A DNA stretch of 64,000 bases from an uncultured Lachnospiraceae bacterium (GCA_947177165.1 CAMWTP010000009.1:32761-96760), one strand, 5' to 3'; shown: positions 37,172 to 46,460, numbered from the stretch's first letter. Notes: a model not told the origin generated them from the sequence alone. Program-made: numbers and translations.

Positions 37172-37900
37172 GTGCTGGAATTAAAGAATATATCCTACCA
37201 TGTCGAGGATGAGAACGGTAAGGATATATTGAACCATATTAACTTAAAAATAGACGACCGGTTTACTGCAATCACCGGACCAAATGGTGGAGGAAAATCC
37301 ACTTTGGCCAAGATGATTGCAGGCATCATACAGCCGACGGAGGGACAGATTTTCTTTGAGGGGCAGGATATCACCGAAATGTCCATCACTGACAGGGCAA
37401 ACCTGGGCATCAGCTTTGCATTTCAACAGCCAGTAAGATTTAAAGGGATTACAGTCCTTGATTTAATCAGACTGGCAGCGGGGGATAAACTCAGCGTGGA
37501 AGGTGCATGCAAATATCTCTCAGAAGTGGGGCTTTGTGCGAGGGATTATATCAGCCGCGAGGTGAACGCCAGTCTTTCCGGCGGGGAACTCAAACGGATT
37601 GAGATTGCGACTGTGATCGCCAGAGGTATGAAGCTGTCCGTGTTCGATGAGCCAGAGGCAGGGATTGACCTTTGGAGTTTTCAGAATCTGATCAAAGTAT
37701 TTGAGAAGATGCATGATAAGACACAGGGAAATATTGTGATTATCTCGCACCAGGAGCGCATTCTGAACATTGCGGACAAAATCGTGGTGATTGCAAACGG
37801 CGAGATACAGAATACAGGGACGAAGGAGGAGATACTGCCGGGACTGTTGAACGGCAATCTTGAGTGCAGACATAATGCGGGAGGTTGTATACATGGATGA
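37172..37900 (+). CDS. sufC: SufC, Fe-S cluster assembly ATPase
   Basis: 242 residues. Walker A GPNGGGKST is near residue 34, signature SLSGGELKRIEIA, and the Walker B region SVFDEPEAGIDLWS. The start is GTG after GAGGAGG. It overlaps the SufBD gene by eight bases. In many anaerobes a minimal SUF system of just C and one BD protein exists; no sufB/sufD pair, sufS or sufU is next to it here. Confidence 0.92.
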   Translation: MLELKNISYHVEDENGKDILNHINLKIDDRFTAITGPNGGGKSTLAKMIAGIIQPTEGQIFFEGQDITEMSITDRANLGISFAFQQPVRFKGITVLDLIRLAAGDKLSVEGACKYLSEVGLCARDYISREVNASLSGGELKRIEIATVIARGMKLSVFDEPEAGIDLWSFQNLIKVFEKMHDKTQGNIVIISHQERILNIADKIVVIANGEIQNTGTKEEILPGLLNGNLECRHNAGGCIHG

Positions 37901-38810
37901 GATTCAGAAGACATTATTGATGCAAGTGGCAGATTTGCATGAAGTACCGGCGGGCGCTTACAATATCCGTTCCAATGGAGAGTCCGCGGGAAGGCGTTCG
38001 ACAGAGCATATTGAGATTGTCCCGAAAGAGGATAAGCCGGGGATTGACATCTTTATCAAGCCCGGAACAAAAAAGGAGAGCGTGCATATTCCGGTACTGA
38101 TGACGCAGACTGGGCTCAAAGAACTGGTTTACAATGATTTTCATATCGGAGAGGACTGTGATGTCACGATTGTGGCCGGCTGCGGTATTCACAACGGCGG
38201 CGATAAGGCGAGTGAACATAGTGGTATTCATTCCTTTTTTATCGGAAAAAACGCCAAGGTGAAATATGTGGAGAAACATTATGGCTCTGGTGAAGGCACT
38301 GGCGAGCGTGTGATGAATCCGGAGACGATCGTAAGCATGGATGAGGACAGCTACATGGAGATGGACACTGTGCAGATACGGGGAGTGGATTCCACGGACA
38401 GGGTTACGCGGGCAAAGCTTGGAAAGGGTGCACAGCTTGTCATCAGAGAAAAGCTTATGACACATGGAAAGCAGAAAGCCACGACAAATTTTTATGTGGA
38501 TCTGGACGGGGAAGATTCCAGCACAAATGTGATTTCCCGTTCGGTGGCAAAGGACTCGTCGGAGCAGGTATTTTATTCCCACATTAATGGAAATAACAAG
38601 TGTGCAGGCCACTCCGAGTGCGATGCGATTATCATGGATAACGCGGTGGTGCGCGCGATACCAGAGATTACAGCAAACAATATTGACGCAAGCCTGATTC
38701 ACGAAGCGGCAATCGGAAAAATCGCAGGAGAGCAGCTGATTAAGCTTATGACGCTGGGGCTCACAGAGGCACAGGCGGAGGAGCAGATCGTAAATGGATT
38801 CTTAAAATAG
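37893..38810 (+). CDS. SufB/SufD-family Fe-S scaffold protein
   Basis: About 305 residues, shorter than SufB (about 470). The beta-helix core has VTIVAGCGIHNGG, RVTRAKLGKGAQLVIREK and GHSECDAIIMDNAVVRAIPEI; the C-terminal SufC-binding helix region is DASLIHEAAIGKIAGEQLIKLMTLGLTEAQAEEQIV. The start is the ATG after GGGAGG, inside the end of sufC. It is the partner of SufC in a minimal SUF (SmsCB-like) complex; B or D status is unclear. Confidence 0.88.
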   Translation: MDEIQKTLLMQVADLHEVPAGAYNIRSNGESAGRRSTEHIEIVPKEDKPGIDIFIKPGTKKESVHIPVLMTQTGLKELVYNDFHIGEDCDVTIVAGCGIHNGGDKASEHSGIHSFFIGKNAKVKYVEKHYGSGEGTGERVMNPETIVSMDEDSYMEMDTVQIRGVDSTDRVTRAKLGKGAQLVIREKLMTHGKQKATTNFYVDLDGEDSSTNVISRSVAKDSSEQVFYSHINGNNKCAGHSECDAIIMDNAVVRAIPEITANNIDASLIHEAAIGKIAGEQLIKLMTLGLTEAQAEEQIVNGFLK

Positions 38811-38849
38811 TACAAATACAAAACACACAAAGGAAAGAGAGGTATCTTT

Positions 38850-39392
38850 ATGGAGGCAATCAAATGTATCGAGACAAGGAGAAGTATCAGAAAGTTTAAG
38901 GCAGAGCAGGTGCCGCATGAGACCATGCAGGAGATCGTGGCGGCAGCGTCGTTTGCTCCGTCATGGAAAAACACACAGGTGACCAGGTATGTCGTGATCG
39001 AGGATGCTGATATCAAGGCAAAAATCGCGGAGGAGGCAACGCTTGGATTTGAGCACAACAACGGCATTATCAAGAACTGCGCTGCACTTGTTGTAGTCAA
39101 TATGGTGCATGGCAGAAGCGGCTTTGAGAGAGACGGTTCCTACACGACATCAAAAGAAGACCGCTGGGAAGTGTTCGACGCAGGACTTGCGACACAGACA
39201 TTTTGTCTGGCAGCACATGACAAAGGAGTAGGTGCTGTGATTCTTGGTATCTTTGATGAAGCGAAGGTGGCGGAGATCATCGGTCTTGAGGAAGGACAGA
39301 AGGTAGCAGCGCTCGTTGCTGTAGGCTATGCTGATGAAGAGCCGGCTGCACCGAAGAGAAAGAGCGTGGATGAGCTTGTAAAATTCATGTAG
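38850..39392 (+). CDS. Nitroreductase family flavoprotein
   Basis: 180 residues. N-terminal ETRRSIRKFKAEQVP binds FMN phosphate; ASFAPSWKNTQVTRYVV and HDKGVGAVILGIF match the two-domain nitroreductase fold. It probably reduces quinones or nitro compounds with NAD(P)H. GAGAGG precedes the ATG; it lies 40 bases after the SUF genes and may be co-transcribed. Confidence 0.88.
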   Translation: MEAIKCIETRRSIRKFKAEQVPHETMQEIVAAASFAPSWKNTQVTRYVVIEDADIKAKIAEEATLGFEHNNGIIKNCAALVVVNMVHGRSGFERDGSYTTSKEDRWEVFDAGLATQTFCLAAHDKGVGAVILGIFDEAKVAEIIGLEEGQKVAALVAVGYADEEPAAPKRKSVDELVKFM

Positions 39393-39420
39393 TCTGGTGA
39401 GCGGTTCAATATTGCGAATC

Positions 39421-39516
39421 GGTTGGCACAGATTGAGGTGCCAGCCTGAGTCGATGCATGGATTATGGGAAAGAGGAACAAAGTGCAAGGTCTGTTTCAG
39501 AAAGATCTTGCACTTT
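39421..39516 (+). terminator. Two hairpins between nitroreductase and Nudix genes
   Basis: GGTTGGCAC pairs with GTGCCAGCC (39421-39446), then AAAGTGCAAG pairs with CTTGCACTTT (39480-39516). The second is terminator-like although its T-run is short. Confidence 0.5.
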
Positions 39517-39600
39517 GTGCTTATATAATAAAAGCAGTGATCGGCTGGCTGCAAAATGTTTTTGCCGACAATAGTATTGTAATGACGGGAGGAAATCGTT

Positions 39601-40134
39601 ATGACAAATAAAACAGAAGATGAATTGTGGGATCTTTACACGAAGGACAGAGAGAAAACGGGCAAGCAGCATAGGCGAGGGGACGAGATGAAAGCCGGGG
39701 AATATCATCTCGTTGTACATGTCTGCATCTTTAACAGCAAAAATGAGCTGTTGATTCAGCAGAGACAGCCTTTTAAAGATGGATGGCCGAATATGTGGGA
39801 TCTGACAGCAGCTGGATCTGCATTGCAGGGCGAGAACAGCTGTCAGGCGGCAGAGCGGGAAGTGGCTGAGGAGATTGGCCTCAAGATTGATTTGTCGGAC
39901 AAGAGAGCAGATTTTACCATAAACTTTGCAAATGGATTTGACGATTATTATCTGTTGGAACTGGAGGTAGATATTACGAAACTTCACTTGCAGGAAGAGG
40001 AGGTGCAGGCTGTAAAGTGGTGCAGTAAGGCGGAGGTGCTCGCGATGCAGGAGCAGGGCATTATGGTTCCATACTGGTTTCTGGATAAACTGTTTGAAGT
40101 CAGGGGAATGCATGATGCCCATGGAGCACGTTAA
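39601..40134 (+). CDS. Nudix hydrolase (IDI-like)
   Basis: 177 residues. The Nudix box reads GSALQGENSCQAAEREVAEEIG, with REVAEEIG fully conserved. The early segment (ELWDLYTKDREKTGKQHRRG) and HVCIFNSKNELLIQQRQ resemble the isopentenyl-diphosphate isomerase-like Nudix subgroup of unknown substrate. GGAGG is about ten bases before the ATG. Confidence 0.9.
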   Translation: MTNKTEDELWDLYTKDREKTGKQHRRGDEMKAGEYHLVVHVCIFNSKNELLIQQRQPFKDGWPNMWDLTAAGSALQGENSCQAAEREVAEEIGLKIDLSDKRADFTINFANGFDDYYLLELEVDITKLHLQEEEVQAVKWCSKAEVLAMQEQGIMVPYWFLDKLFEVRGMHDAHGAR

Positions 40135-40238
40135 TGAGATGAAATGAAAAAACATTTGTAAAGAGAATTGCTTTGGCTGTGTCGGGGCTGCTGTTGTGAC
40201 AAGAAAACGACAATTCCCGCAGGCAGTAAGTGCATCGA

Positions 40239-41378
40239 TTATAAAAAACATTCAATTAAACGGAAAACCTGCTCAACTGTGGCGGACAGGTTTTTCCCTG
40301 CATTTTCTGGCTTCATTGCTTCTGAGCGTGTCTGCACATCGCGAAGGATTGGGAAGAAAGCATCAATTCCATGCATGTTGCAGGCCGTGGCTCCGGCTGT
40401 GGCACAGCCGGAAAAAGCGATTACTTTTTTGCCGCATTTTTTGGCAGCCTTAGCGACACCAATCGGGGCTTTGCCCAATAGGGTCTGTTCATCAAGCCTC
40501 CCCTCACCTGTCACAACAAGGTCAGCCGATTGGATAAAATCCTCGAGTTTTGTTACTTCTAAAACAATTTGGATACCGGATGTAAGCACCGCATTGGTGT
40601 AGGAGAGAAAGGCAAATCCCAATCCGCCAGCGGCTCCTGTTCCTGGATGATTTGCATTTGCGCAAGGATATTTCCGGACTGTGAGTTCTGCATAGCGTGC
40701 AAGCCATCGGTCCATCTGGGCGATCATGTCAGGAGTGGCTCCTTTTTGCGGGCCAAAGACTGTACTGCAGCCCTGAGCGCCGCACAGAGGATTCGTCACA
40801 TCACAGGCAATTTTGAAAGTGCATTCCCTGAGCGCTGGGAGCACTGATTTGTCTGATATTGTTTTTATTTCTTTCAAACCCTTTGCACCGAAAGGAACCT
40901 GTTTTTCATCTTTGTCAAGGATGTCATATCCTAACGCCTGCAGCATGCCGATTCCGCCGTCATTGGTTGCGCTGCCGCCAATACCGATGATAAAGTGTCT
41001 GCATTTTTTTGAAATCGCATCTTTTATGACCTCGCCGACGCCGTAGGTCGTTGTGTTGAGGGGATTCCGATTCTGTTTTGGCACGAGAGTAATTCCCGCA
41101 GCACCAGACATTTCAATGACTGCCGTTTTGCAGTTTTCAAGGATTCCATAGATACATTCCACAGGTGTTTCCAAGGGACCGGTCACGGTTACTTTTTCCA
41201 GTTTTCCACCCATACCGGAAGTGAGCGCTTCAACGGTACCTTCACCGCCGTCAGCGAGCGGGCGAACACATACCTCGGCGTCGGGCATCACTTTTTCAAT
41301 TGCATTTTTGATGACAGTGCCAGCCTCCATGGAGGACAGGCTGCCTTTGAATGAATCGGCAGCAACAACAATTTTCAT
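40239..41378 (-). CDS. Glycerate kinase (GarK/GlxK family)
   Basis: 379 residues. It begins MKIVVAADSFKGSLSSMEA; PLADGGEGTVEALT, GIGGSATNDGGIGMLQALG and VVTGEGRLDEQTLLGKAPIGVAK are family hallmarks. It phosphorylates glycerate with ATP. GGAGAGG precedes the ATG. It is transcribed alone, convergent with the Nudix gene. Confidence 0.95.
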   Translation of the reverse strand: MKIVVAADSFKGSLSSMEAGTVIKNAIEKVMPDAEVCVRPLADGGEGTVEALTSGMGGKLEKVTVTGPLETPVECIYGILENCKTAVIEMSGAAGITLVPKQNRNPLNTTTYGVGEVIKDAISKKCRHFIIGIGGSATNDGGIGMLQALGYDILDKDEKQVPFGAKGLKEIKTISDKSVLPALRECTFKIACDVTNPLCGAQGCSTVFGPQKGATPDMIAQMDRWLARYAELTVRKYPCANANHPGTGAAGGLGFAFLSYTNAVLTSGIQIVLEVTKLEDFIQSADLVVTGEGRLDEQTLLGKAPIGVAKAAKKCGKKVIAFSGCATAGATACNMHGIDAFFPILRDVQTRSEAMKPENAGKNLSATVEQVFRLIECFL

Positions 41379-41736
41379 TTTACCTCTCCGTTATTGAAAC
41401 ATTTTCTTATCTAAGCGTTATTATTTTATTTTACCATAACAAACTCTGTAGTTCTATCTTTTTTTATTCTTGTATTTTGGTGCACGATTTCAACTACTTA
41501 TTTGAATGTCTGAATAGAAATAAAATGTAACGTTCTGGAAGCAGATTGGCTAGAGCGTGTTTGTATGAAGACAATGGTATGGATATATTGAATCTTTAGG
41601 ATTGGCATGATAGTATGAAAAGGGTGGGCAGATTCTTCAAATTGTGATTTGCGAGGGGTTAATTTGTATCATGTGGCTCACAGTGAGTCGTTGAAGCAGG
41701 AGCAGGGAAATTGTGAAATAAACAGGAGATGGTTGG
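41379..41736. other. Intergenic stretch without recognised gene
   Basis: 358 bases between the divergent glycerate kinase and the small hypothetical gene. It is AT-rich near the kinase, where its promoter should lie. I see no reliable ORF, hairpin or repeat. Confidence 0.4.
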
Positions 41737-42021
41737 ATGGTAAAGACATTTGATTTTATATTTGCTGCACATCGCGATGAAAGCTTTATGAAGCAGCTCA
41801 AAGAAGCTGTTTCAAGTGATGTGGATGTAGAAATCTGCACAGACATCATGAGACTGCACTTTGACAGTAAGAATAAAGTCGTCATAGTTCGGCCATTTTC
41901 GGAAACAAGTGCGTTTCACTGCAAGGTGGTACCGGCGGAGATCACCTATCATGCGCTGTTAAAGATGCTCGCAAATGAATGGGAAGGGATTGATTATCAT
42001 AATGGTATCGAATGGTTATAG
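41737..42021 (+). CDS. Small hypothetical protein
   Basis: 94 residues, soluble, no signal peptide: VKTFDFIFAAHRDESFMKQLKEAV, then VVIVRPFSETSAFHCKVVPAEITYHALLKMLANEWEG. I do not recognise the family. AGGAGATGG precedes the ATG and a terminator hairpin follows, so it seems a genuine single gene. Confidence 0.6.
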   Translation: MVKTFDFIFAAHRDESFMKQLKEAVSSDVDVEICTDIMRLHFDSKNKVVIVRPFSETSAFHCKVVPAEITYHALLKMLANEWEGIDYHNGIEWL

Positions 42022-42024
42022 CGC

Positions 42025-42052
42025 AATGGAGCTGCAAGCCATGCAGCCCATT
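42025..42052. terminator. Short hairpin between convergent genes
   Basis: AATGG-A-GCTGCA pairs with TGCAGC-CCATT with one bulged base; it lies between the small hypothetical gene and the end of the Uma2 gene. Confidence 0.5.
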
Positions 42053-42614
42053 ACACTGTCTCTCCCAAATCGAAACTGGAAAAGTTAATATATAAATCTT
42101 CATAAATGCCTGCTTTGATGGGTTCGTGGAACGAGTAGGTTTTTAATGGCAGTTCGCCTCCGTTCATGTCATAGACATAGACCGTTTCGTTTTTGGGTTC
42201 CACAATCCAGTATTCGCGTACGCTGGCATTATTGTACAAATTCAACTTCGTGATATAGTCATAGCTTGGATTGGAAGGCGATACGATCTCAATCACCCAG
42301 TCGGGAGCGCCGACACAGCCATGTTTTGTCAGCTTGTCAGTGTCACAGATGACAGAGATGTCAGGTTCAAGAACCACGTCTTCGTCTTCTTTGAGCTGCA
42401 CGTTAAAAGGCGCGGCAAACACACGGCATTTCCCGCCTTTTTCTTTGATATAGCTTTTAATTGCAAAAAACAGTTCACCAGATATTTCCTGATGTAACCG
42501 GCTTGGGGCAGACATATAGACAATCTCCCCATTCACTAATTCCGCGCGGATATCTTCTGACATTGCGTAAAAATCTTCTGCAGTATAGTGCTTTCCTTGT
42601 GGCAGCGGCATCAT
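42051..42614 (-). CDS. Uma2-family (DUF820) PD-(D/E)XK endonuclease-like protein
   Basis: About 187 residues. Characteristic segments are YTAEDFYAMSEDIRAELVNGEIVYM, LEPDISVICD and PDWVIEIVSPSNPSYD, giving the D...ExxSP pattern, and YNNASVREYWIVEP. The family is widely spread and role is uncertain. The start is the ATG six bases after AGGAAG; the track uses a GTG two codons upstream. Confidence 0.85.
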   Translation of the reverse strand: MMPLPQGKHYTAEDFYAMSEDIRAELVNGEIVYMSAPSRLHQEISGELFFAIKSYIKEKGGKCRVFAAPFNVQLKEDEDVVLEPDISVICDTDKLTKHGCVGAPDWVIEIVSPSNPSYDYITKLNLYNNASVREYWIVEPKNETVYVYDMNGGELPLKTYSFHEPIKAGIYEDLYINFSSFDLGETV

Positions 42615-42653
42615 TTTCACTTCCTTTCTAAGCTTAGTATACTTTATTTTCGT

Positions 42654-42694
42654 GTGAATCTCAATCCTTAAATTGATTCAGGATTGAGATTCAC
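42654..42694. repeat. Perfect 15-bp inverted repeat
   Basis: GTGAATCTCAATCCT and AGGATTGAGATTCAC are exact complements around an 11-base loop, in the gap between two minus-strand genes. There is no T-run on either side. Confidence 0.7.
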
Positions 42695-42747
42695 AGATGT
42701 TTTTGGTTGGTTCGTTTCTGGACAGTTCCTTATCGTGGCAGCGGGAA

Positions 42748-43407
42748 TCATTCGTGGCGCATTGCCTGATAACCGATCAGGACAGTCCACACATAGGCAC
42801 AGGTTTTGGGAATCATCAGCATACCAATCATTGGTATCGCATCAGCCCAGAGTACAACAGGAATATAAAATCCGAAACTCAGTACGATCGTCAGCCACAT
42901 CCATCGGAAGGCTGTGTCATTCTGTGCTTTGGCCTCCTGATAGAACAGTACAATGATGAGCAGACCAAGCAGCGCAAAGGGAATATTGCGGTAAATTCCC
43001 CAACTTAGCGGCGGATTTGCGCTCAGCCATCCGTTTTGCGGGAAAAGACACAGAATAATCCGAAGCGCGGACAAGATAAAGATTAGAATTGTTATTCCAT
43101 TTCTGCCGTCAATGCGATAGCGGTTTCGCCACACATAGTATAAGAGAATATAGAAAATGGTCATGGTGACGGAAGTGATGAGTTTTCCGAGTCCGAGAGC
43201 GATGGTGAAATTGTCGAGTCCAGTGGTGCATAGTGCAATGGCGCGCGGCACCAGATGAAAGGAGTCTCCCAAACCAAGAACGACAGCCATAATGCCAAAC
43301 AGACGGTACTGTCTGTTCCCGCCGCTTTTTCGGATCATGACGATTCCAAGTGTGATGACAGTAATCAGATATACTGCGTCAAATAAAGTTTCTACGATAG
43401 CCTGCAT
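42748..43407 (-). CDS. Seven-helix membrane protein of unknown function
   Basis: 219 residues with about seven predicted helices, for example LITVITLGIVMI, FGIMAVVLGLGDSFHLVPRAIAL, ALLGLLIIVLFYQEA and FGFYIPVVLWADAIPMIGMLMIPKTCAYVW. No transporter motif is evident. It starts 40 bases after the TetR gene on the same strand, so the regulator probably controls it. Confidence 0.72.
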   Translation of the reverse strand: MQAIVETLFDAVYLITVITLGIVMIRKSGGNRQYRLFGIMAVVLGLGDSFHLVPRAIALCTTGLDNFTIALGLGKLITSVTMTIFYILLYYVWRNRYRIDGRNGITILIFILSALRIILCLFPQNGWLSANPPLSWGIYRNIPFALLGLLIIVLFYQEAKAQNDTAFRWMWLTIVLSFGFYIPVVLWADAIPMIGMLMIPKTCAYVWTVLIGYQAMRHE

Positions 43408-43447
43408 AATTTTTTCTTCCTCTCTTTCTTTGATTAATTTCTTTCAA

Positions 43448-44005
43448 TCAATAAAGCATTCTCCTGATCATTTCCAGAATGGCGCTGTCATCGTAATTCT
43501 GCTGTATCAATGCCGCAAGGATCAAAGAAAATACAATATCTACAAATTTCTTTGGATGAAATGTGTCGTCAAATGCTTCCGGGCGGACTTTCTGATCCTT
43601 TGTTAAAATCGCACAGAGTCTCGTCTGCATATGTTCCCAGGACTGCGCCATCAGCTGTTGGCCGTCCGATTTATCTGCTTCTATGAAGTTCATGGAATGT
43701 GAGGTGAAAAATCCGGGGTATTGTTCGCTGCCTTTTCGGATGCTGTCAAATATCCATTGCACACAGCTCAAAAAGCTGTCAAAGTCCGGTTCGGATTCTG
43801 AAAAATGGAAAATATCGCACCAGATACTTTCAACTGTGGCAGCTGTCAAAGCTGTTTTCGAATCAAAATAGTAGTAGATGGAACCGACAGAAACACCGCA
43901 GGCAGCGGCGACGTTCCTGATATTGACTGCCGGCCAGCCCTGCTCTTTGACCAGCTGGCGGCAGGTATCTAAAATTGCTTCTCTGGAAGTGATAACTGTA
44001 TTCAT
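43448..44005 (-). CDS. TetR-family transcriptional regulator
   Basis: 185 residues. The N-terminal HTH is SREAILDTCRQLVKEQGWPAVNIRNVAAACGVSVGSIYYYFDSKTAL-type, with the usual YYYF. The C-terminal ligand domain is undetermined. The GAACAATGTTC palindrome 25 bases before the start is the probable operator. It sits with the membrane protein gene and likely senses its substrate. Confidence 0.9.
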   Translation of the reverse strand: MNTVITSREAILDTCRQLVKEQGWPAVNIRNVAAACGVSVGSIYYYFDSKTALTAATVESIWCDIFHFSESEPDFDSFLSCVQWIFDSIRKGSEQYPGFFTSHSMNFIEADKSDGQQLMAQSWEHMQTRLCAILTKDQKVRPEAFDDTFHPKKFVDIVFSLILAALIQQNYDDSAILEMIRRMLY

Positions 44006-44029
44006 ATCATTTGCTCCTTTTTACTATAC

Positions 44030-44042
44030 TGAACAATGTTCA
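44030..44042. promoter_or_regulatory. Palindromic operator, TetR type
   Basis: TGAACAATGTTCA is a 13-base perfect palindrome around a central base, immediately upstream of the TetR gene. Confidence 0.6.
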
Positions 44043-44099
44043 ATATAACATAATAATATGTTCCTGTCAAGCGGTATGAAAAAAAATCAAAATTTTCTC

Positions 44100-44128
44100 T
44101 TGACAGATTCTGACAAAGTGATTATGAT
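44100..44128 (+). promoter_or_regulatory. Promoter of the trp operon
   Basis: TTGACA and TATGAT are spaced by 17 bases, just before the T-box leader. Confidence 0.75.
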
Positions 44129-44134
44129 AACTTT

Positions 44135-44476
44135 AAGATTTGATTTTCAAAATAAATAGCGATATGAAACTGATGACCAAGAGGAGTACATATTTTGGGC
44201 GATTCACAGAGAGCTGCAGGTGGTGGGATTGCGGCAGTCAAAGAGATATGGAATGGACTTGGGAAGGTGGGAGCAAAGAGTCAAAGCGTATGATGGCGGT
44301 AAAGATGCTGTCAGGAGATTCGAGTAATGCCCAACGGGATTTCCGCCCGTTATCAAGGGAAAGCGCATGATGGTGCGTGTGTAGAGAGGGTGTATTTTTG
44401 ATATGCCAAATTAGGTGGTACCGCAGAAGTTGAGAGCTTTTGTCCTAGTAGAGATATTAGGACGAAAGCTTTTTTT
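44135..44476 (+). promoter_or_regulatory. Tryptophan T-box riboswitch with terminator
   Basis: The conserved T-box AGGTGGTACCGC is at 44413-44424, upstream of a terminator (AGCTTTTGTCCTA against TAGGACGAAAGCT, then TTTTTT at 44471). Stem I features include GAGGAGTA, AGAGAGCTG and the distal loop GGTGGTGGGATTG. The specifier TGG (Trp) followed by a purine is at 44254-44256 in GAATGGAC. Uncharged tRNA-Trp would stabilise the antiterminator and turn on trpDCFBA. The bulge base is T (TGGT), which would pair with a tRNA ending ACCA. Confidence 0.92.
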
Positions 44477-44478
44477 AT

Positions 44479-44534
44479 GCGCACGGGCACCAAAAGGAAG
44501 TATGTCAGCTGGAGCTGACAAGTGCCCGGCGCGC
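44479..44534 (+). repeat. GC-rich hairpin between T-box terminator and trpD
   Basis: GCGCACGGGCAC pairs with GTGCCCGGCGCGC, and inside it GTCAGC pairs with GCTGAC. It lies after the T-run, so it is in the leader only when transcription reads through. Confidence 0.6.
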
Positions 44535-44586
44535 AAATGGGGGAAGACAAATCTCCCATACTCGATTGCACAGGGGGGAATAAAAA

Positions 44587-45597
44587 ATGATTGTGGAAGC
44601 AACAAAAAAGGTCGTAGAGAAGATTGATTTGACAGCTGACGAGGCAGAGCAGGTGATGGATGAGATTATGAGCGGTGGGGCGGAGCAGATTAATATGGCT
44701 TCGTTTCTCACAGCACTGCGCATGAAGGGCGAGACGGTTGAGGAGATTACCGCATTTGCGAAGGGCATGAGAAAGCATGGCACAAAAGTACCTGTACACG
44801 GAGATGTGCTTGAAATCGTGGGAACAGGCGGGGACGAGGCCGATTCCATCAATATCAGTACAACGGCAAGTATCGTTGCAGCGGCGGCGGGCTGTAAGGT
44901 TGCAAAGCACGGGAACAGAAGTGTGTCAAGCAAAAGCGGCGCAGCTGACTGTCTGGAGGCGCTTGGCATAAAGCTTGACGTGGAACCGGAGAAAAATGCA
45001 GAGGTTCTTGAGAAAGGAAATATCTGCTTTATGTTTGCACAGAAATACCACGCAGCAATGCGCTTTGTGGGTCCTGTGAGAAAAAGAATCGGACTCAGGA
45101 CAGTATTTAATATCCTTGGACCGCTCGCCAATCCGGCGGAGGCAAATGTGGAGTTGATGGGCGTGTACAGCGAGGAGCTGGTGGAGCCGTTGGCGCAGGT
45201 GCTCAGCAATCTCGGTGTGAAGCGCGCGCTGGTAGTGTATGGACAGGACAGACTTGACGAGATTTCCCTGAGTGCACCTACGACTTGCGTAGAGGTCAAC
45301 GACGGTACGTTTCAAAAGTACGAGATCACACCGGAGCAGTTCGGATTTCATCGGTGCCGGAAGAGCGATCTGACAGGCGGTGACGGCGCAGAAAACGCGA
45401 AGATTACAGAAGCGATTTTAAAGGGGGAATGTACGGACGCCAGGGCAGACGCAGTGCTTTTAAATGCAGGGGCAGGGATTTATCTGATGGGCGGTGCGCC
45501 TTCCATTGGGGAGGGTGTGAAAATGGCAAGAGAGGCGATCGAAAGCGGTAAAGCATATAAGACGCTTCAGAATTTTGTAAAGCTTACAAATTCGTAG
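44587..45597 (+). CDS. trpD: Anthranilate phosphoribosyltransferase
   Basis: 336 residues, family length. The PRPP-binding loop is VGTGGDEADSINISTTASIVAAAAG, followed by KHGNRSVSSKSGAADCLEALG. It joins anthranilate to PRPP, the second committed step of tryptophan synthesis. GGGGGG precedes the ATG. It is the first gene after the T-box; trpE and trpG, which usually precede it, are absent. Confidence 0.96.
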   Translation: MIVEATKKVVEKIDLTADEAEQVMDEIMSGGAEQINMASFLTALRMKGETVEEITAFAKGMRKHGTKVPVHGDVLEIVGTGGDEADSINISTTASIVAAAAGCKVAKHGNRSVSSKSGAADCLEALGIKLDVEPEKNAEVLEKGNICFMFAQKYHAAMRFVGPVRKRIGLRTVFNILGPLANPAEANVELMGVYSEELVEPLAQVLSNLGVKRALVVYGQDRLDEISLSAPTTCVEVNDGTFQKYEITPEQFGFHRCRKSDLTGGDGAENAKITEAILKGECTDARADAVLLNAGAGIYLMGGAPSIGEGVKMAREAIESGKAYKTLQNFVKLTNS

Positions 45598-45668
45598 GAT
45601 AAAAACGTTCTGTTTTTGACAGGGACAATAGGGGAGCAGAAATCTTTATCAATAAAAAGGAGGAAGTC

Positions 45669-46460
45669 ATGATACTTGATGATTTGGCAGCTGCCACCAG
45701 AGCCAGGATAGAGCGAAAAAAAGCGGAAGTGCCGTTTGATGAGGTGAGGAAAAAAGCGGTACAGCTTGCAAAGGAGGAGAGGACATTTACATTTCCTTTT
45801 GAGACAGCGGTTGCAAAAGGTGATATCAGTTTTATATGCGAGGTAAAAAAAGCTTCGCCTTCAAAAGGGATTATCGCGGAGGAATTTCCTTATCTGGACA
45901 TTGCAAGGGATTACGAAAAGGCAGGTGCGGACTGTATATCCGTGTTGACGGAGACAGATTATTTTAAGGGTGATGACAGGTTTTTAAGGGAAATCAATGA
46001 TAACGTTGCGATACCAACAATCAGAAAGGATTTTTTCATAGATACATACATGATCTACGAAGCAAAACTTCTGGGGGCCTCATGTGTTCTGCTGATTGCG
46101 GCACTTCTTGACACAGATATGCTCAGGGAATACAAGGCGGTCTGTGATGAACTTGGGCTTTCGGCGCTTGTGGAGGCACATGACGAGGCGGAAATTCAGA
46201 GAGCGCTCGATGCCGGAGCCAGAATGGTCGGAGTCAACAACCGGGACTTGAAAACGTTCACAGTCGATATCAATAACAGCACGAGGCTGAGAAGTCTGGT
46301 TCCCGAAGAGATACTCTTTGTCGCGGAGAGCGGCATCAGCACAGCGGAGGATATACAGGTGCTCCAGCAGGCAGGAGTAAACGGTGTGCTGATCGGGGAG
46401 ACGCTGATGCGGAGTGGCGATAAAGCGGGAATGCTTGCGCAGTTAAAGGGTGTGAGATAG
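45669..46460 (+). CDS. trpC: Indole-3-glycerol-phosphate synthase
   Basis: 263 residues, TIM barrel. ICEVKKASPSKGII carries the catalytic Lys, ISVLTETDYFKG and RKDFFIDTYMIYEAKLLGAS follow, and NNRDLKTFTVD and FVAESGIS complete the barrel. AGGAGG precedes the ATG. The stop is immediately followed by the trpF ATG. Confidence 0.96.
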   Translation: MILDDLAAATRARIERKKAEVPFDEVRKKAVQLAKEERTFTFPFETAVAKGDISFICEVKKASPSKGIIAEEFPYLDIARDYEKAGADCISVLTETDYFKGDDRFLREINDNVAIPTIRKDFFIDTYMIYEAKLLGASCVLLIAALLDTDMLREYKAVCDELGLSALVEAHDEAEIQRALDAGARMVGVNNRDLKTFTVDINNSTRLRSLVPEEILFVAESGISTAEDIQVLQQAGVNGVLIGETLMRSGDKAGMLAQLKGVR

